This document shows, one piece after another, positions 1-7,635 of a stretch of DNA of 64,000 nt. Under the pieces are notes generated by a model. It was given only the letters and a program-made list of their open reading frames with translations. It was not told the DNA's origin and searched no databases. The stretch's first letter is position 1. Each line of letters begins with the position of its first letter. The position numbers were made by a program, and so were the translations under genes. Source of the DNA: Chania multitudinisentens RB-25 (lineage in GTDB: Bacteria > Pseudomonadota > Gammaproteobacteria > Enterobacterales > Enterobacteriaceae); assembly GCF_000520015.2 (NCBI RefSeq), contig NZ_CP007044.2, positions 682,001 to 746,000 on the forward strand, written 5' to 3'.

Positions 1-396
1 ACCGACGGCCACCAACAGCGGTATTGGCAGTGTCATACCGTGCTGCGCCAGCAGATCATGTACCGAATGCCCGAACATGTTGGCAGTCACGGCAATCCAG
101 CCGAACAGGCTGATCGCCATCAGAATGTTGATGGCAACAGCACCACGTTCCCCAAAGGCATATTTCACAATGCCGTAGGTAGGTAAACGCGCCTTTTCAC
201 CAACGCTGATGGTGATAGAGGCCAGAATCGCCAGGATAATGCCCCCCAATCCCACCACGGTGAGCAACTCTGAACGAGATAGCTGGTTACCGAGGCTGGA
301 AGAAGAGAGCAGTACCGGGGTCACCGCAATTCCCAGCAAAATCATCGCAATATGAAAGCCGGATGCGGTATTGGTGTTTTCATCCGTTTTACGCAT
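1..396 (-). CDS. NCS1-family nucleobase/amide permease, N-terminal part (cut by window edge)
   Basis: The visible 132 residues are the N-terminus of a membrane transporter of the nucleobase:cation symporter-1 (cytosine permease CodB-like) type. After a short polar N-terminus there are hydrophobic spans at about residues 15-33, 45-65 and 88-108. The loop RLPTYGIVKYAFGERGA before the third span is typical of the family. ATG at 396 is preceded by AAGGAG. It is the last visible gene of the minus-strand amide/carbamoyl operon, 67 bp after the allophanate-hydrolase-like domain gene, so it probably imports the operon's substrate, such as a pyrimidine, hydantoin or ureide. The exact substrate cannot be read from this fragment. 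Confidence 0.75.
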   Translation of the reverse strand, partial: MRKTDENTNTASGFHIAMILLGIAVTPVLLSSSSLGNQLSRSELLTVVGLGGIILAILASITISVGEKARLPTYGIVKYAFGERGAVAINILMAISLFGWIAVTANMFGHSVHDLLAQHGMTLPIPLLVAVG

Positions 397-463
397 ACAT
401 TACTCCTTGTAAGCCAATGTATTAGGCTGATGCCGTAACGGCCCAGCCTAAACCGTTATCGAC

Positions 464-856
464 TCATTCAGTAAAAGTGTGGCCGGTATACTGACGCCAG
501 CCGCCGCACTCAGTGATCTCTTTTTGCCCTTCCACCAGCCAAGGCTCAGCCAACACCCCCAGCACTTCGCTGCCATCCTGCAATTTCACTTTGCCGATCG
601 ACAGCCCGGCTGGCTCACTCAACAGCAGGGTGGCAAACGAAGCCAGCGGCAGTTCCCACAGCTCTAGTGCCACAGCAACGCCGCCTTCCTGCACCCGGAT
701 CATGCCGGGGTGACGATCGTTGATACTCCACAGCCGATAGTGAGCATCGGTTTGATCTTCGCGAACGAAAACACCGCCTGCGCCGGTCATGTTGCCGTTC
801 AGTTCCAGGCCGCGCATCAGGGTGCCATTAACGGCCACCAACGTAGTTTGACTCAT
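464..856 (-). CDS. Stand-alone allophanate hydrolase C-terminal-type domain protein
   Basis: This 130-residue protein matches, from memory, the C-terminal domain of allophanate hydrolase (AtzF/DUR1 type, gamma-glutamylcyclotransferase-like fold). Recognisable parts are NGTLMRGLELN near residue 10, a central HYRLWSIND segment, GKVKLQDGSEVLGVL near residue 90 and a terminal GGWRQYTG. The large amidase domain that normally precedes it is absent, and the ATG start and compact length suggest a complete small protein rather than a fragment. In the yeast enzyme this domain decarboxylates N-carboxycarbamate; that activity here is inference. It lies 18 bp after the carbamate kinase gene and before the permease, so it is part of the same operon. 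Confidence 0.7.
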   Translation of the reverse strand: MSQTTLVAVNGTLMRGLELNGNMTGAGGVFVREDQTDAHYRLWSINDRHPGMIRVQEGGVAVALELWELPLASFATLLLSEPAGLSIGKVKLQDGSEVLGVLAEPWLVEGQKEITECGGWRQYTGHTFTE

Positions 857-874
857 TGTGTACTTCCTTAAAGG

Positions 875-1834
875 TTATGGCTTAATCCAGGTGCCGGTCT
901 GGTGATTCAGTGCAGCCTTGATGGCCTGTGGGCTAGTGATGAGCCCTTGGCCCTTATTCCCTTGTTGCTGGCTGTGCTCAACGAAACGCAGAATGGCTTC
1001 AATTTTGGGTTGCATGCTGCCAGCGCCGAACTGCCCTTGCTGGAGTAAAGCCTGTGCCCGTTCAATGTTCAGGGTGTCCAACCATTGCTGCTGCGGCGTA
1101 CCAAAATTGATAGCAACCTGCTCAACGCCGGTTGGGATCAACAGCAGATCCGCGCCCAATTGTTCCGCCAGCAATGCCGAAGCCAGATCTTTGTCAATCA
1201 CCGCTTCAACCCCGCGCAATTGCTGGTGCTCATCGCGCACTACAGGAATACCCCCACCGCCACAGGCAATCACAATGCAGCCCTGCGCCAACAGTTGGCT
1301 AATCACCTCACGCTCAATGATGGCCAGCGGTTCGGGCGAAGGCACCGTGCGGCGCCAGCCACGGCCAGCATCCTCCATTACCGTCCAGCCCAGCGTTTGC
1401 TGGCGCTCCAGCGCCGTTTGACGATCAAAAAACGCTCCTACCGGTTTGCCAGGGTGTGCAAACGCCGCATCATCGGCGCTGACCAGAGTTTGTGTGACCA
1501 ACGCCACTACTGGCCGCTGAATGCCGCGGCGCTGCAATTCGTTGCCCAGGGCTTTCTGGAACATATAGCCAATCGCGCCCTGCGTATCGCCCACGGCATA
1601 ATCCAGCGGTACCGGGGCCACTTCTTCTGCTGCCAGTTCGGAACGGCGCAGGATAAACCCAACCTGCGGCCCATTACCGTGGGTCAGAACCAAATCCCAA
1701 CCGGCGGCGATCATGTCAACGATATGCCCTACCGTCTCCACCACCGCCTGATACTGATCGGGAATACTGTTGTGCCGATCGCTTTGGATCAGCGCATTGC
1801 CGCCCACGGCAACCACGGCTAAAGGTTTACTCAT
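875..1834 (-). CDS. arcC: Carbamate kinase
   Basis: Carbamate kinase makes ATP and carbamate from carbamoyl phosphate and ADP. The 319-residue length is normal for the amino-acid kinase family. Visible motifs are GGNAL at residues 11-15, THGNGPQVG at 51-59 and ACGGGGIPVV at about 190-199, followed by the VIDKDLAS segment that helps bind nucleotide. The start overlaps the ylbE stop by four bases (ATGA), which indicates translational coupling. There is no arginine deiminase gene nearby. Instead it sits with the oxamate carbamoyltransferase subunits, as the E. coli paralogue ybcF (allK) does, so its carbamoyl phosphate probably comes from that enzyme. Confidence 0.93.
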   Translation of the reverse strand: MSKPLAVVAVGGNALIQSDRHNSIPDQYQAVVETVGHIVDMIAAGWDLVLTHGNGPQVGFILRRSELAAEEVAPVPLDYAVGDTQGAIGYMFQKALGNELQRRGIQRPVVALVTQTLVSADDAAFAHPGKPVGAFFDRQTALERQQTLGWTVMEDAGRGWRRTVPSPEPLAIIEREVISQLLAQGCIVIACGGGGIPVVRDEHQQLRGVEAVIDKDLASALLAEQLGADLLLIPTGVEQVAINFGTPQQQWLDTLNIERAQALLQQGQFGAGSMQPKIEAILRFVEHSQQQGNKGQGLITSPQAIKAALNHQTGTWIKP

Positions 1835-3252
1835 GCTGGTTCTCCCGTTGGCAACGCCTGGGCCAAAGCCTGAATGGCCTCAACGAAGCAGGACATCGGC
1901 GCAGTGGTAATACCCGCGCCAATCTGCCCAACTCCCGCCTGTTTGTGGGCGATACCGGTATTGATCACCGGCAGAATCTGGCGATCGGCCACTTTGCGAG
2001 CATCAATACCCGCCGCAGTTGGCGCAAAGTTAAGCGCTGGCAGGGTGAAAGCCGGGTTCGCTCCAACGGTAATCGCTTGCATACGGCGGCTGTTATTGGT
2101 GGCATCGGCCGGTGTGCCGCCAACAAATTTAACAATGGCCGGTGAAGACGCCATGGCAAACCCGCCCACGCCAGCAGTTTCTGTGATGGCGCTGTCACCA
2201 AGATCGGCGGCCGCATCGTCAACGCCGTAACCGGGGAAAAACAGCCCTTCCACCGCATTGGCCGGAGCCTGGAACCAGCGATCGCCGGTGCCGGACAAGC
2301 GGATACCAAAATTGACACCGTTACGCGCCATCACCGTCACCATTGAGCTATGCGGCACACCGCCAGCGGCATCCATCATGGCTTTACAGGCTGCCATCGA
2401 CAGGTTGAGGAAGAAGTGATCGTTACCGGTCATAAAGGCCACCACGCGCTGCAACGTTGCCATAGGCAGATCGCAGGCCAGCAAGGCGGGCACCAGGCGC
2501 TTAATCAGCAATCCGGTAGCCGCCGCGTTGCGGTTATGCACCTCGTCGCCCATATGCAGCGCCTGTGCCATCAATGGTTTCAGCTCCAGCTCGCCAAGCT
2601 GGCGCACGGCGGCTTTCAGCGCCGGGGCCAGTTCCTGCTTCATCCACTGCAAACGTTGCAGCACTTCGTCATTGTTGGCACCAAAGCGCAACACCTTACC
2701 CAGCCCTTCGTTGAAGTTACTGAACGCGCGCTGGCCGTTGGTTTTGTTTTCAATCACCCACAGCGGCATAGACGGGCTGATGATGCCAGCCATCGGCCCT
2801 ACCGCCTGGTAATGGTGGCAAGGTTCCAGTTCGACCACGCCTTCGGTAATCAGGCGCTCGGCGGCCTGATGATCGGCTGCCCAGCCTTCAAACAGGATCG
2901 CCCCCACGATCGCCCCTTTCACCGGGCCACACATATCCGGCCAGGCAATCGGAGGCCCGGAATGCAGGATCAGCTTGCGCTGGGCCATGGCACCAATCGC
3001 TTCAGCGGCGCTCATCACATCAATCAACACCGGTTGGGCGCTCAGGTAACGTTCGAAGGCGATCTGGTTGGCCTGTTCGACCAAGGGATGGCGTATCAAC
3101 GCAGCCAGATCCAGCCCTGCCTGCACATCGCCCAAGGCAGGCGGTTGCCAGCTCAAGGCAACCACGTCACCGTTGGCCTGCTTCAGGTTGTCGGCAAAAC
3201 CGGCCAGCCCGGCATTCACCACTTTCAGGGGTTGCTGGAATAATGGGTTCAT
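1831..3252 (-). CDS. ylbE: Oxamate carbamoyltransferase subunit, YlbE/AllG (DUF1116)
   Basis: This 473-residue protein belongs to the DUF1116 family. In E. coli, YlbE (AllG) works with FdrA (AllF) and YlbF (AllH) as oxamic transcarbamylase, which splits oxalurate with phosphate into oxamate and carbamoyl phosphate. The ATG at 3252 was chosen because it overlaps the fdrA stop as ATGA and gives the family N-terminus MNPLFQQPLKVVNAGL; a longer reading frame upstream runs inside fdrA. Conserved-looking glycine-rich stretches include HSGPPIAWPDMCGPVKGA, FRFGANND-like and MARNGVNFGIRLSGTGDRWF. It is coupled to arcC downstream by another four-base overlap. Confidence 0.88.
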   Translation of the reverse strand: MNPLFQQPLKVVNAGLAGFADNLKQANGDVVALSWQPPALGDVQAGLDLAALIRHPLVEQANQIAFERYLSAQPVLIDVMSAAEAIGAMAQRKLILHSGPPIAWPDMCGPVKGAIVGAILFEGWAADHQAAERLITEGVVELEPCHHYQAVGPMAGIISPSMPLWVIENKTNGQRAFSNFNEGLGKVLRFGANNDEVLQRLQWMKQELAPALKAAVRQLGELELKPLMAQALHMGDEVHNRNAAATGLLIKRLVPALLACDLPMATLQRVVAFMTGNDHFFLNLSMAACKAMMDAAGGVPHSSMVTVMARNGVNFGIRLSGTGDRWFQAPANAVEGLFFPGYGVDDAAADLGDSAITETAGVGGFAMASSPAIVKFVGGTPADATNNSRRMQAITVGANPAFTLPALNFAPTAAGIDARKVADRQILPVINTGIAHKQAGVGQIGAGITTAPMSCFVEAIQALAQALPTGEPA

Positions 3253-4808
3253 GCTTTTTCTCCGTTTTTCTCTGCCTGAATATGGGCAACCAGGCTGGCC
3301 CACATGGCGACCTCGGCATTGCAACCGGCAACCAGTACGCCAGCCTGGCGCAAAGCCGCAATCTGGCGGGAACGTTGTTGTGGATCGGCTTCGGTGCCGC
3401 AGACATGGGCAATCAGCAACGGCCCGGATTCACGGTTATTTTGCTGCAACAGCGCGAGCAGCTCCGTCGCCGGTTCAGCAGCAGCCCCATACCCCAGCAC
3501 CAAATCAAACAGCACCACGGCGGTATCTGCATCGCTCAATTCCGCCACAATGCGCTGGTTGCGCAGAGTAGGATCGATCATCGGGTGCGGCCTGCCACGG
3601 GTAAAATCGTCATCCCCCATATCGATCAGCGTATGGCCCTGGCTACGCCAGATATCCGCCAGTTGGCTATTGCCTTTGACTGGCGTATTGGATGCCGCCG
3701 GGAATCCTTGCTGCTGGCACAGCAGCTGGCTTTCATAACAGAAGGTGCCGCCGGCAAACACACCACGAATCGCGCGGCGGCTGGCAGGCAGATGGGCGCT
3801 GGCGTTTTGCAGCATCTCCCGATCGGCGGTTGGCAGCCGTGTCACGGTGGCGGGCGCGGGAGTGCCCGCCGCCAGCGCCACGGCCAGCTCGGCGGCGTCT
3901 GCCAGCGTGGAGGCCACGGTGATCCCTGAACGGGCAATCTCCGCAGCGGTTGCTCCCAGGAAGTTGACCACTACCGGCTTCCCGCAGGCCTGCGCCTGTG
4001 CAAGAATACGTTCGGCTACCGGACGAGCCGGTGGCTTGGAGATCAACACAATCACCTGAGTCGCCGGATCGGCGGCCAACGCCTGCAACCCATGCAACAT
4101 CGAGATGCCGCCAATTTCCTCATGCAGATCGTGCCCGCCGGTGCCAATCGCCTGAGAAATTCCCGCCCCCAGTTGATCGATCCGGCAACTCACTTCCTGT
4201 ACGCCGGTGCCTGAAGCGCCGACAATACCGATCGCACCGGGTTTCACCACGTTGGCAAACCCCAACGGCAGGCCATTGATAATGGCGGTGCCGCAGTCCG
4301 GGCCCATCACCAGGCGGTTCTTGCTCTGAGCCAGCAGTTTGATCTGCTTTTCCTGCGCCAGGCTGACGTTATCGCTGAACAGCATCACGTTCATATCCAG
4401 ATGCAAGGCTTTGATCGCCTCAGCCGCCGCGTAGTCGCCGGGTACGGAAATCAGCGCCAGATTGATATCAGCCTGCTGTTCGGCAGCCATTTCCAGGCTC
4501 ACCAGTTGCAGTGCTGGCGTTCCATCACCGCTGCTTTCCGCAGGCTTGCTGTTCAGGCGCTGATGCGCCAGTTCCAGCGCCGCGCCACAGGCAGCTTCTT
4601 CGCCACGCACGGCAATAACCAGATCGTTAGGCCCAGCCTGGCAGCCATTATCCAAGCCGGCATCACGCAGTTGGGCAAGATTGGTGGCGGTTCCCATCAC
4701 CACCGAGGCCTGTTCAATGCCAGGGAGTTGACTGATTTGCGCCGAAATCTGCATCAGCGAAACAGAATCCTGATAGAGATTGGCAAAAACTTTATGCATT
4801 ACACTCAT
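3249..4808 (-). CDS. fdrA: Oxamate carbamoyltransferase subunit, FdrA/AllF
   Basis: FdrA is related to the succinyl-CoA synthetase alpha subunit. Here it has 519 residues, with the CoA-ligase-like features VMGPDCGTAIINGLPLGFANVV at about 167-188 and the glycine-rich GIVGASGTGVQEV at 194-206. In E. coli it is a subunit of oxamic transcarbamylase with YlbE and YlbF. No separate CoA-dependent role is suggested by the neighbours. ATG at 4808 is used; ATG at 4799 (MHKVFANLYQDS) is a possible shorter start. The stop overlaps the ylbE start. A 108-bp gap with two hairpins separates it from ylbF upstream, an unusual break in an otherwise tightly packed operon. Confidence 0.88.
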   Translation of the reverse strand: MSVMHKVFANLYQDSVSLMQISAQISQLPGIEQASVVMGTATNLAQLRDAGLDNGCQAGPNDLVIAVRGEEAACGAALELAHQRLNSKPAESSGDGTPALQLVSLEMAAEQQADINLALISVPGDYAAAEAIKALHLDMNVMLFSDNVSLAQEKQIKLLAQSKNRLVMGPDCGTAIINGLPLGFANVVKPGAIGIVGASGTGVQEVSCRIDQLGAGISQAIGTGGHDLHEEIGGISMLHGLQALAADPATQVIVLISKPPARPVAERILAQAQACGKPVVVNFLGATAAEIARSGITVASTLADAAELAVALAAGTPAPATVTRLPTADREMLQNASAHLPASRRAIRGVFAGGTFCYESQLLCQQQGFPAASNTPVKGNSQLADIWRSQGHTLIDMGDDDFTRGRPHPMIDPTLRNQRIVAELSDADTAVVLFDLVLGYGAAAEPATELLALLQQNNRESGPLLIAHVCGTEADPQQRSRQIAALRQAGVLVAGCNAEVAMWASLVAHIQAEKNGEKA

Positions 4809-4830
4809 AGCGGTTACCTGTACCAGAGCT

Positions 4831-4886
4831 GCCCGTCAGTAAATACGGGCAAAGGGGTTCCCTGCTGAAAAAGACGCTTTTCAGCA
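4831..4886. other. Two tandem hairpins inside the amide operon
   Basis: In the 108-bp gap between ylbF and fdrA there are two perfect inverted repeats. The first is GCCCGT/ACGGGC at 4831-4850 with an 8-base loop. The second is TGCTGAAAA/TTTTCAGCA at 4863-4886 with a 6-base loop. They could limit read-through or protect a processed mRNA end. Neither is followed by a long U tract in the minus direction. Confidence 0.45.
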
Positions 4887-4916
4887 TATTGAAATCAATA
4901 CATTCACGTTGTGGAT

Positions 4917-5813
4917 TTAAAGTGTGCTTTCTAACGTCCTCAAACCGTGCAGCAGCCCAGCTAAACAATCCACGCCGGAAGATGCGCCAAACTGCATCAC
5001 CTGTAAGGCCGCCGCCTGAATCTGGGTGGCCGCAGCCTCGGCACTCAGCAGCAGCATCAGGTCACAAATCGGCTGCGAAAAATGGCCTTCCAGCGCGCGA
5101 GCCAAATAATGGCGGCTGATGTCATTGGTGCGTGATAACTGGCTACCAATGAGGCTGCGTAGCGTAGCGTTATGTGCTGCAATGGTCGGGTGTTGCCGCC
5201 AGAGCCATAACGCGGCCAGATAGCCCAACAGGTAATCATCCCCGTCCGGCGTCAGCCCGCGCCCGTAGCCGATCAAGGCGCTCACTTCTGCCGTCAGCAG
5301 GTGAAGAGGGTCAGTTATCCCCAGTTGCACCCTGCGTGGCGGTCGGCCCGGTGAAACTGCGTTTGCTGCCAGGCCGGGTAACAGTTGCAGATCGCTTTCA
5401 ATCCTGTGCTGGCGGCAATATTGCTCCAGTTGCCAGGCCAGCGTAGCGTAATGGCTTAAGGCGCTCTGCATGGTGGGAGCCGGGCTGGCTTCTCGCCACC
5501 GGATAGGGCACCAGCAGGCAGCCGGAGCCAGCGCGATACTCCAACCCTCACCGTGCAATAGGCCAAGAGCAAAGGTGGCGCGTTGCCCCACCTGCGCGCG
5601 ATAACGCCAATCCCAATGGCCAGGAACCCTAATGCGGATCGCATCCGGCAGATTCTGACTGTCGTGGTGCAGTATCGAAAGCAAATAACCGTCGGGGTGG
5701 CGCAGATTCAACGAGTGCTGAAAACAGCTGTGCACCTGAAGTTCATCCTGATCCTCCAATCGGCTGGCTGCCAGGTAGCCCACAGAGAGCGAGGAAAAAG
5801 TGGTGACCATCAT
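4917..5813 (-). CDS. ylbF: Oxamate carbamoyltransferase subunit, YlbF/AllH (DUF2877)
   Basis: This 298-residue protein belongs to the DUF2877 family. The signature GYGRGLTPDGDDYLLGYLA is at residues 182-200 and the C-terminal GASSGVDCLAGLLHGL is at about 276-291. In E. coli this subunit (AllH) is needed with FdrA and YlbE for oxamic transcarbamylase activity. Two adjacent ATG codons (5813 and 5810) can serve as start; the first is given. It follows the isochorismatase-like hydrolase gene by 17 bp, so both are probably on one transcript. Having all three subunits supports a working transcarbamylase rather than a relic. Confidence 0.86.
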   Translation of the reverse strand: MMVTTFSSLSVGYLAASRLEDQDELQVHSCFQHSLNLRHPDGYLLSILHHDSQNLPDAIRIRVPGHWDWRYRAQVGQRATFALGLLHGEGWSIALAPAACWCPIRWREASPAPTMQSALSHYATLAWQLEQYCRQHRIESDLQLLPGLAANAVSPGRPPRRVQLGITDPLHLLTAEVSALIGYGRGLTPDGDDYLLGYLAALWLWRQHPTIAAHNATLRSLIGSQLSRTNDISRHYLARALEGHFSQPICDLMLLLSAEAAATQIQAAALQVMQFGASSGVDCLAGLLHGLRTLESTL

Positions 5814-5830
5814 TGGCTACCCCGTACTGG

Positions 5831-6499
5831 TTAGCGTTGCAAACCATCCACGATGGCGGAAGCATCGCTGACCCAGCCAAAAATAGCGCCCTGTGCTTTG
5901 ATCATCTCCAAGGCGTATTTCTGGAATTCTGGGAAATAAGAGCCCACGCAATCCTGGGGGATAATACATTCATAGCCACGGTCATTAGCTTCCCGCACGG
6001 TAGTATTCACGCAGACTTCGGTGGTGACACCACAAACAATCAGCGTCTTGATACCGTGATTTTGCAGGATCAGATGCAGATCGGTCTGGTAAAACGCGCC
6101 TTTCCCCGGTTTATCAATCACCGGTTCACCGGCCTGCGGATAAAGTTCAGGAATAATGTCATGGCCCGCTTCGCCCCGAACCAGAATGCGCCCCATTGGC
6201 CCGTGAGTACCAATAAAGGTTTGCCCGCCACGGGTCAATTTGGCGGGAGGGCAGTCGCTCAAATCAGCACGGTGGCCTTCACGGGTATGGATCACCAGCA
6301 ACCCTTGGCGGCGGGCCGCATCCAGCACTCGCTTGCAAGGCTCAATGGCGCTGCGAACCAAAGAGACGTCATTGCCCAGCGCTTCACCAAAACCACCTGG
6401 CTCAACAAAATCTTTTTGCATGTCAATCATCACCAGTGCGGTACTGCCAATTTCAAACGGCAAAGCAAAGGGTTCTGCGTGAAAAGTTTTCTGTGTCAT
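5831..6499 (-). CDS. Isochorismatase-fold amidohydrolase, biuret-hydrolase-like
   Basis: This 222-residue cysteine hydrolase has the triad positions of the isochorismatase family: Asp26 in MIDMQKDF, Lys130 in IDKPGKGAF, and Cys163 in CGVTTEVCVNTT with the usual preceding cis-peptide region. Segments such as HTREGHRADLSD, GRILVRGEAGHDIIPELYP and REANDRGYEC closely resemble my recollection of the Rhizobium biuret hydrolase; RutB-type ureidoacrylate hydrolases are a more distant match. It should hydrolyse an amide of a urea-like compound. It is the first gene of the operon, with GGAGA nine bases before the ATG. The substrate is not provable from sequence; biuret, oxalurate-like or ureido acids are candidates. 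Confidence 0.75.
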   Translation of the reverse strand: MTQKTFHAEPFALPFEIGSTALVMIDMQKDFVEPGGFGEALGNDVSLVRSAIEPCKRVLDAARRQGLLVIHTREGHRADLSDCPPAKLTRGGQTFIGTHGPMGRILVRGEAGHDIIPELYPQAGEPVIDKPGKGAFYQTDLHLILQNHGIKTLIVCGVTTEVCVNTTVREANDRGYECIIPQDCVGSYFPEFQKYALEMIKAQGAIFGWVSDASAIVDGLQR

Positions 6500-6549
6500 G
6501 GGCCATCTCCTGAATCGTTATGTTCCGATAATTCTGAGGTTCTGGTTCG

Positions 6550-6578
6550 AGTATAAAGAGCTTGGAGAGACATGGCAG
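6550..6578 (-). promoter_or_regulatory. Probable sigma-70 promoter of the amide/carbamoyl operon
   Basis: On the minus strand, CTGCCA (6578-6573) and TATACT (6555-6550) are separated by 17 bases, about 50 bases before the first ATG at 6499. The 286-bp region 6500-6785 holds no gene. It also contains TCAAT-N9-ATTGA around 6665-6683, which could be a regulator site. This is a consensus reading only. Confidence 0.45.
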
Positions 6579-6757
6579 ATAAACGATTTCGCGGGCAGCG
6601 ACGAAAATTTTGCAACCGGCTCAATACCCATACAATAAATGTGAGATAACCTGAAAATGGGGTTTCAATTGCAATGATATTGATGCAGCAGCCATGACAG
6701 CATCAAAATAATCGTTGATGGAATGTGAACCAGGTCGCTGAGGGGAGGGCAGGGAAA

Positions 6758-6779
6758 GGGGCGCAGCACGCTACGCCCC
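6758..6779 (-). terminator. Terminator hairpin after yigL
   Basis: On the minus strand GGGGCG pairs with CGCCCC around a 10-base loop just after the yigL stop, followed by TTT and then a C-rich stretch. The stem is strong but the U tract is short. Confidence 0.5.
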
Positions 6780-6785
6780 GGTCAG

Positions 6786-7586
6786 TTACGCCAGAAACAT
6801 GTTGCGTAAATAGTGTGGCACGGCGTCATCAGCGTTGGAACCGATCACTTCCAGCTCCGGCAAGGTGTCTTTCAGGCGCTGATGGGCATCGCGCATAATG
6901 CAGCCTTTGCCTGCCATCGACAGCATTTCCAGATCGTTCATACCATCGCCAAAGGCAATGCACTCTTTCAGCGAATAACCGATAATCTTGGCGACTTCTT
7001 CCAGCGCATGGCCTTTCGACACGCCGCCTGCCATCACTTCCAGGCAGGTAGGTAACGAGAAACTCACGTTGACCCGGTCGCCCCAACGCGCATTGATGGC
7101 ATCTTCCAACGGTTGCAGCTTGTCGTGATCGTCACAGGTGAAATACACCTTGCACACCCCGTCCGTTTCCAGCAAACCCGGTTCAAACAACTGATATTTA
7201 AAGATAGATTCCTGAAAAAACTTTTCCTGCTCAGGGCTGGCACGGTTCATAAACCAGTCATCGTTGCGGTAGACGTTGGTCAGGATGTCCTGATTGTCAT
7301 GCATGATGTTGTACAAATCGTGGGCGATATCTTCATCCAGATTGTGGCTGAAAATCAGCTCACCCGCGGTATTGTGCACCCGCGCACCGTTGGAGGTGAT
7401 CATAAAGGCACTGATACCGAGATTATCGCGGATTTGAGAAACATCAATGTGGTGGCGGCCAGTAGCAAAGATAAAATGTACGCCACGCTGGGTCAGCAGT
7501 TGCAGCGTTTCTTTGGCATATGGCGTCAGAATGTGGTCAGGAGACAACAGTGTGCCATCTAAATCGGAAGCGACGACGTGATACAT
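6786..7586 (-). CDS. yigL: Sugar/pyridoxal phosphate phosphatase YigL (HAD IIB)
   Basis: This HAD-superfamily phosphatase of the Cof/IIB class has 266 residues. Motif I is ASDLDGTLLS, with nucleophile Asp8 and acid Asp10. Motif II is in FATGRHH, and motifs III-IV are in SKGHALEEVAKIIG and AFGDGMNDLEML. E. coli YigL dephosphorylates pyridoxal phosphate and sugar phosphates, including in the glucose-phosphate stress response. ATG at 7586 (MYHVVASDLDG) is chosen to match the family; a longer frame begins 84 bases upstream but overlaps pldB. Its position next to pldB is the usual enterobacterial arrangement. Confidence 0.9.
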   Translation of the reverse strand: MYHVVASDLDGTLLSPDHILTPYAKETLQLLTQRGVHFIFATGRHHIDVSQIRDNLGISAFMITSNGARVHNTAGELIFSHNLDEDIAHDLYNIMHDNQDILTNVYRNDDWFMNRASPEQEKFFQESIFKYQLFEPGLLETDGVCKVYFTCDDHDKLQPLEDAINARWGDRVNVSFSLPTCLEVMAGGVSKGHALEEVAKIIGYSLKECIAFGDGMNDLEMLSMAGKGCIMRDAHQRLKDTLPELEVIGSNADDAVPHYLRNMFLA

Positions 7587-7635
7587 AGCGATATGTTCTA
7601 ACCTCTGATGGTGTTTTCGGCAGCAACAGTGCCGC

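Noticed and set aside
1085..1822. A long open frame (245 codons) opposite carbamate kinase
   Set aside because: Shadow frame of arcC; its composition (many His, Arg, Gln) is that of antisense translation.
2350..3243. A 297-codon plus-strand ORF opposite ylbE
   Set aside because: Antisense shadow of the DUF1116 gene, rich in His and Arg, no known fold.
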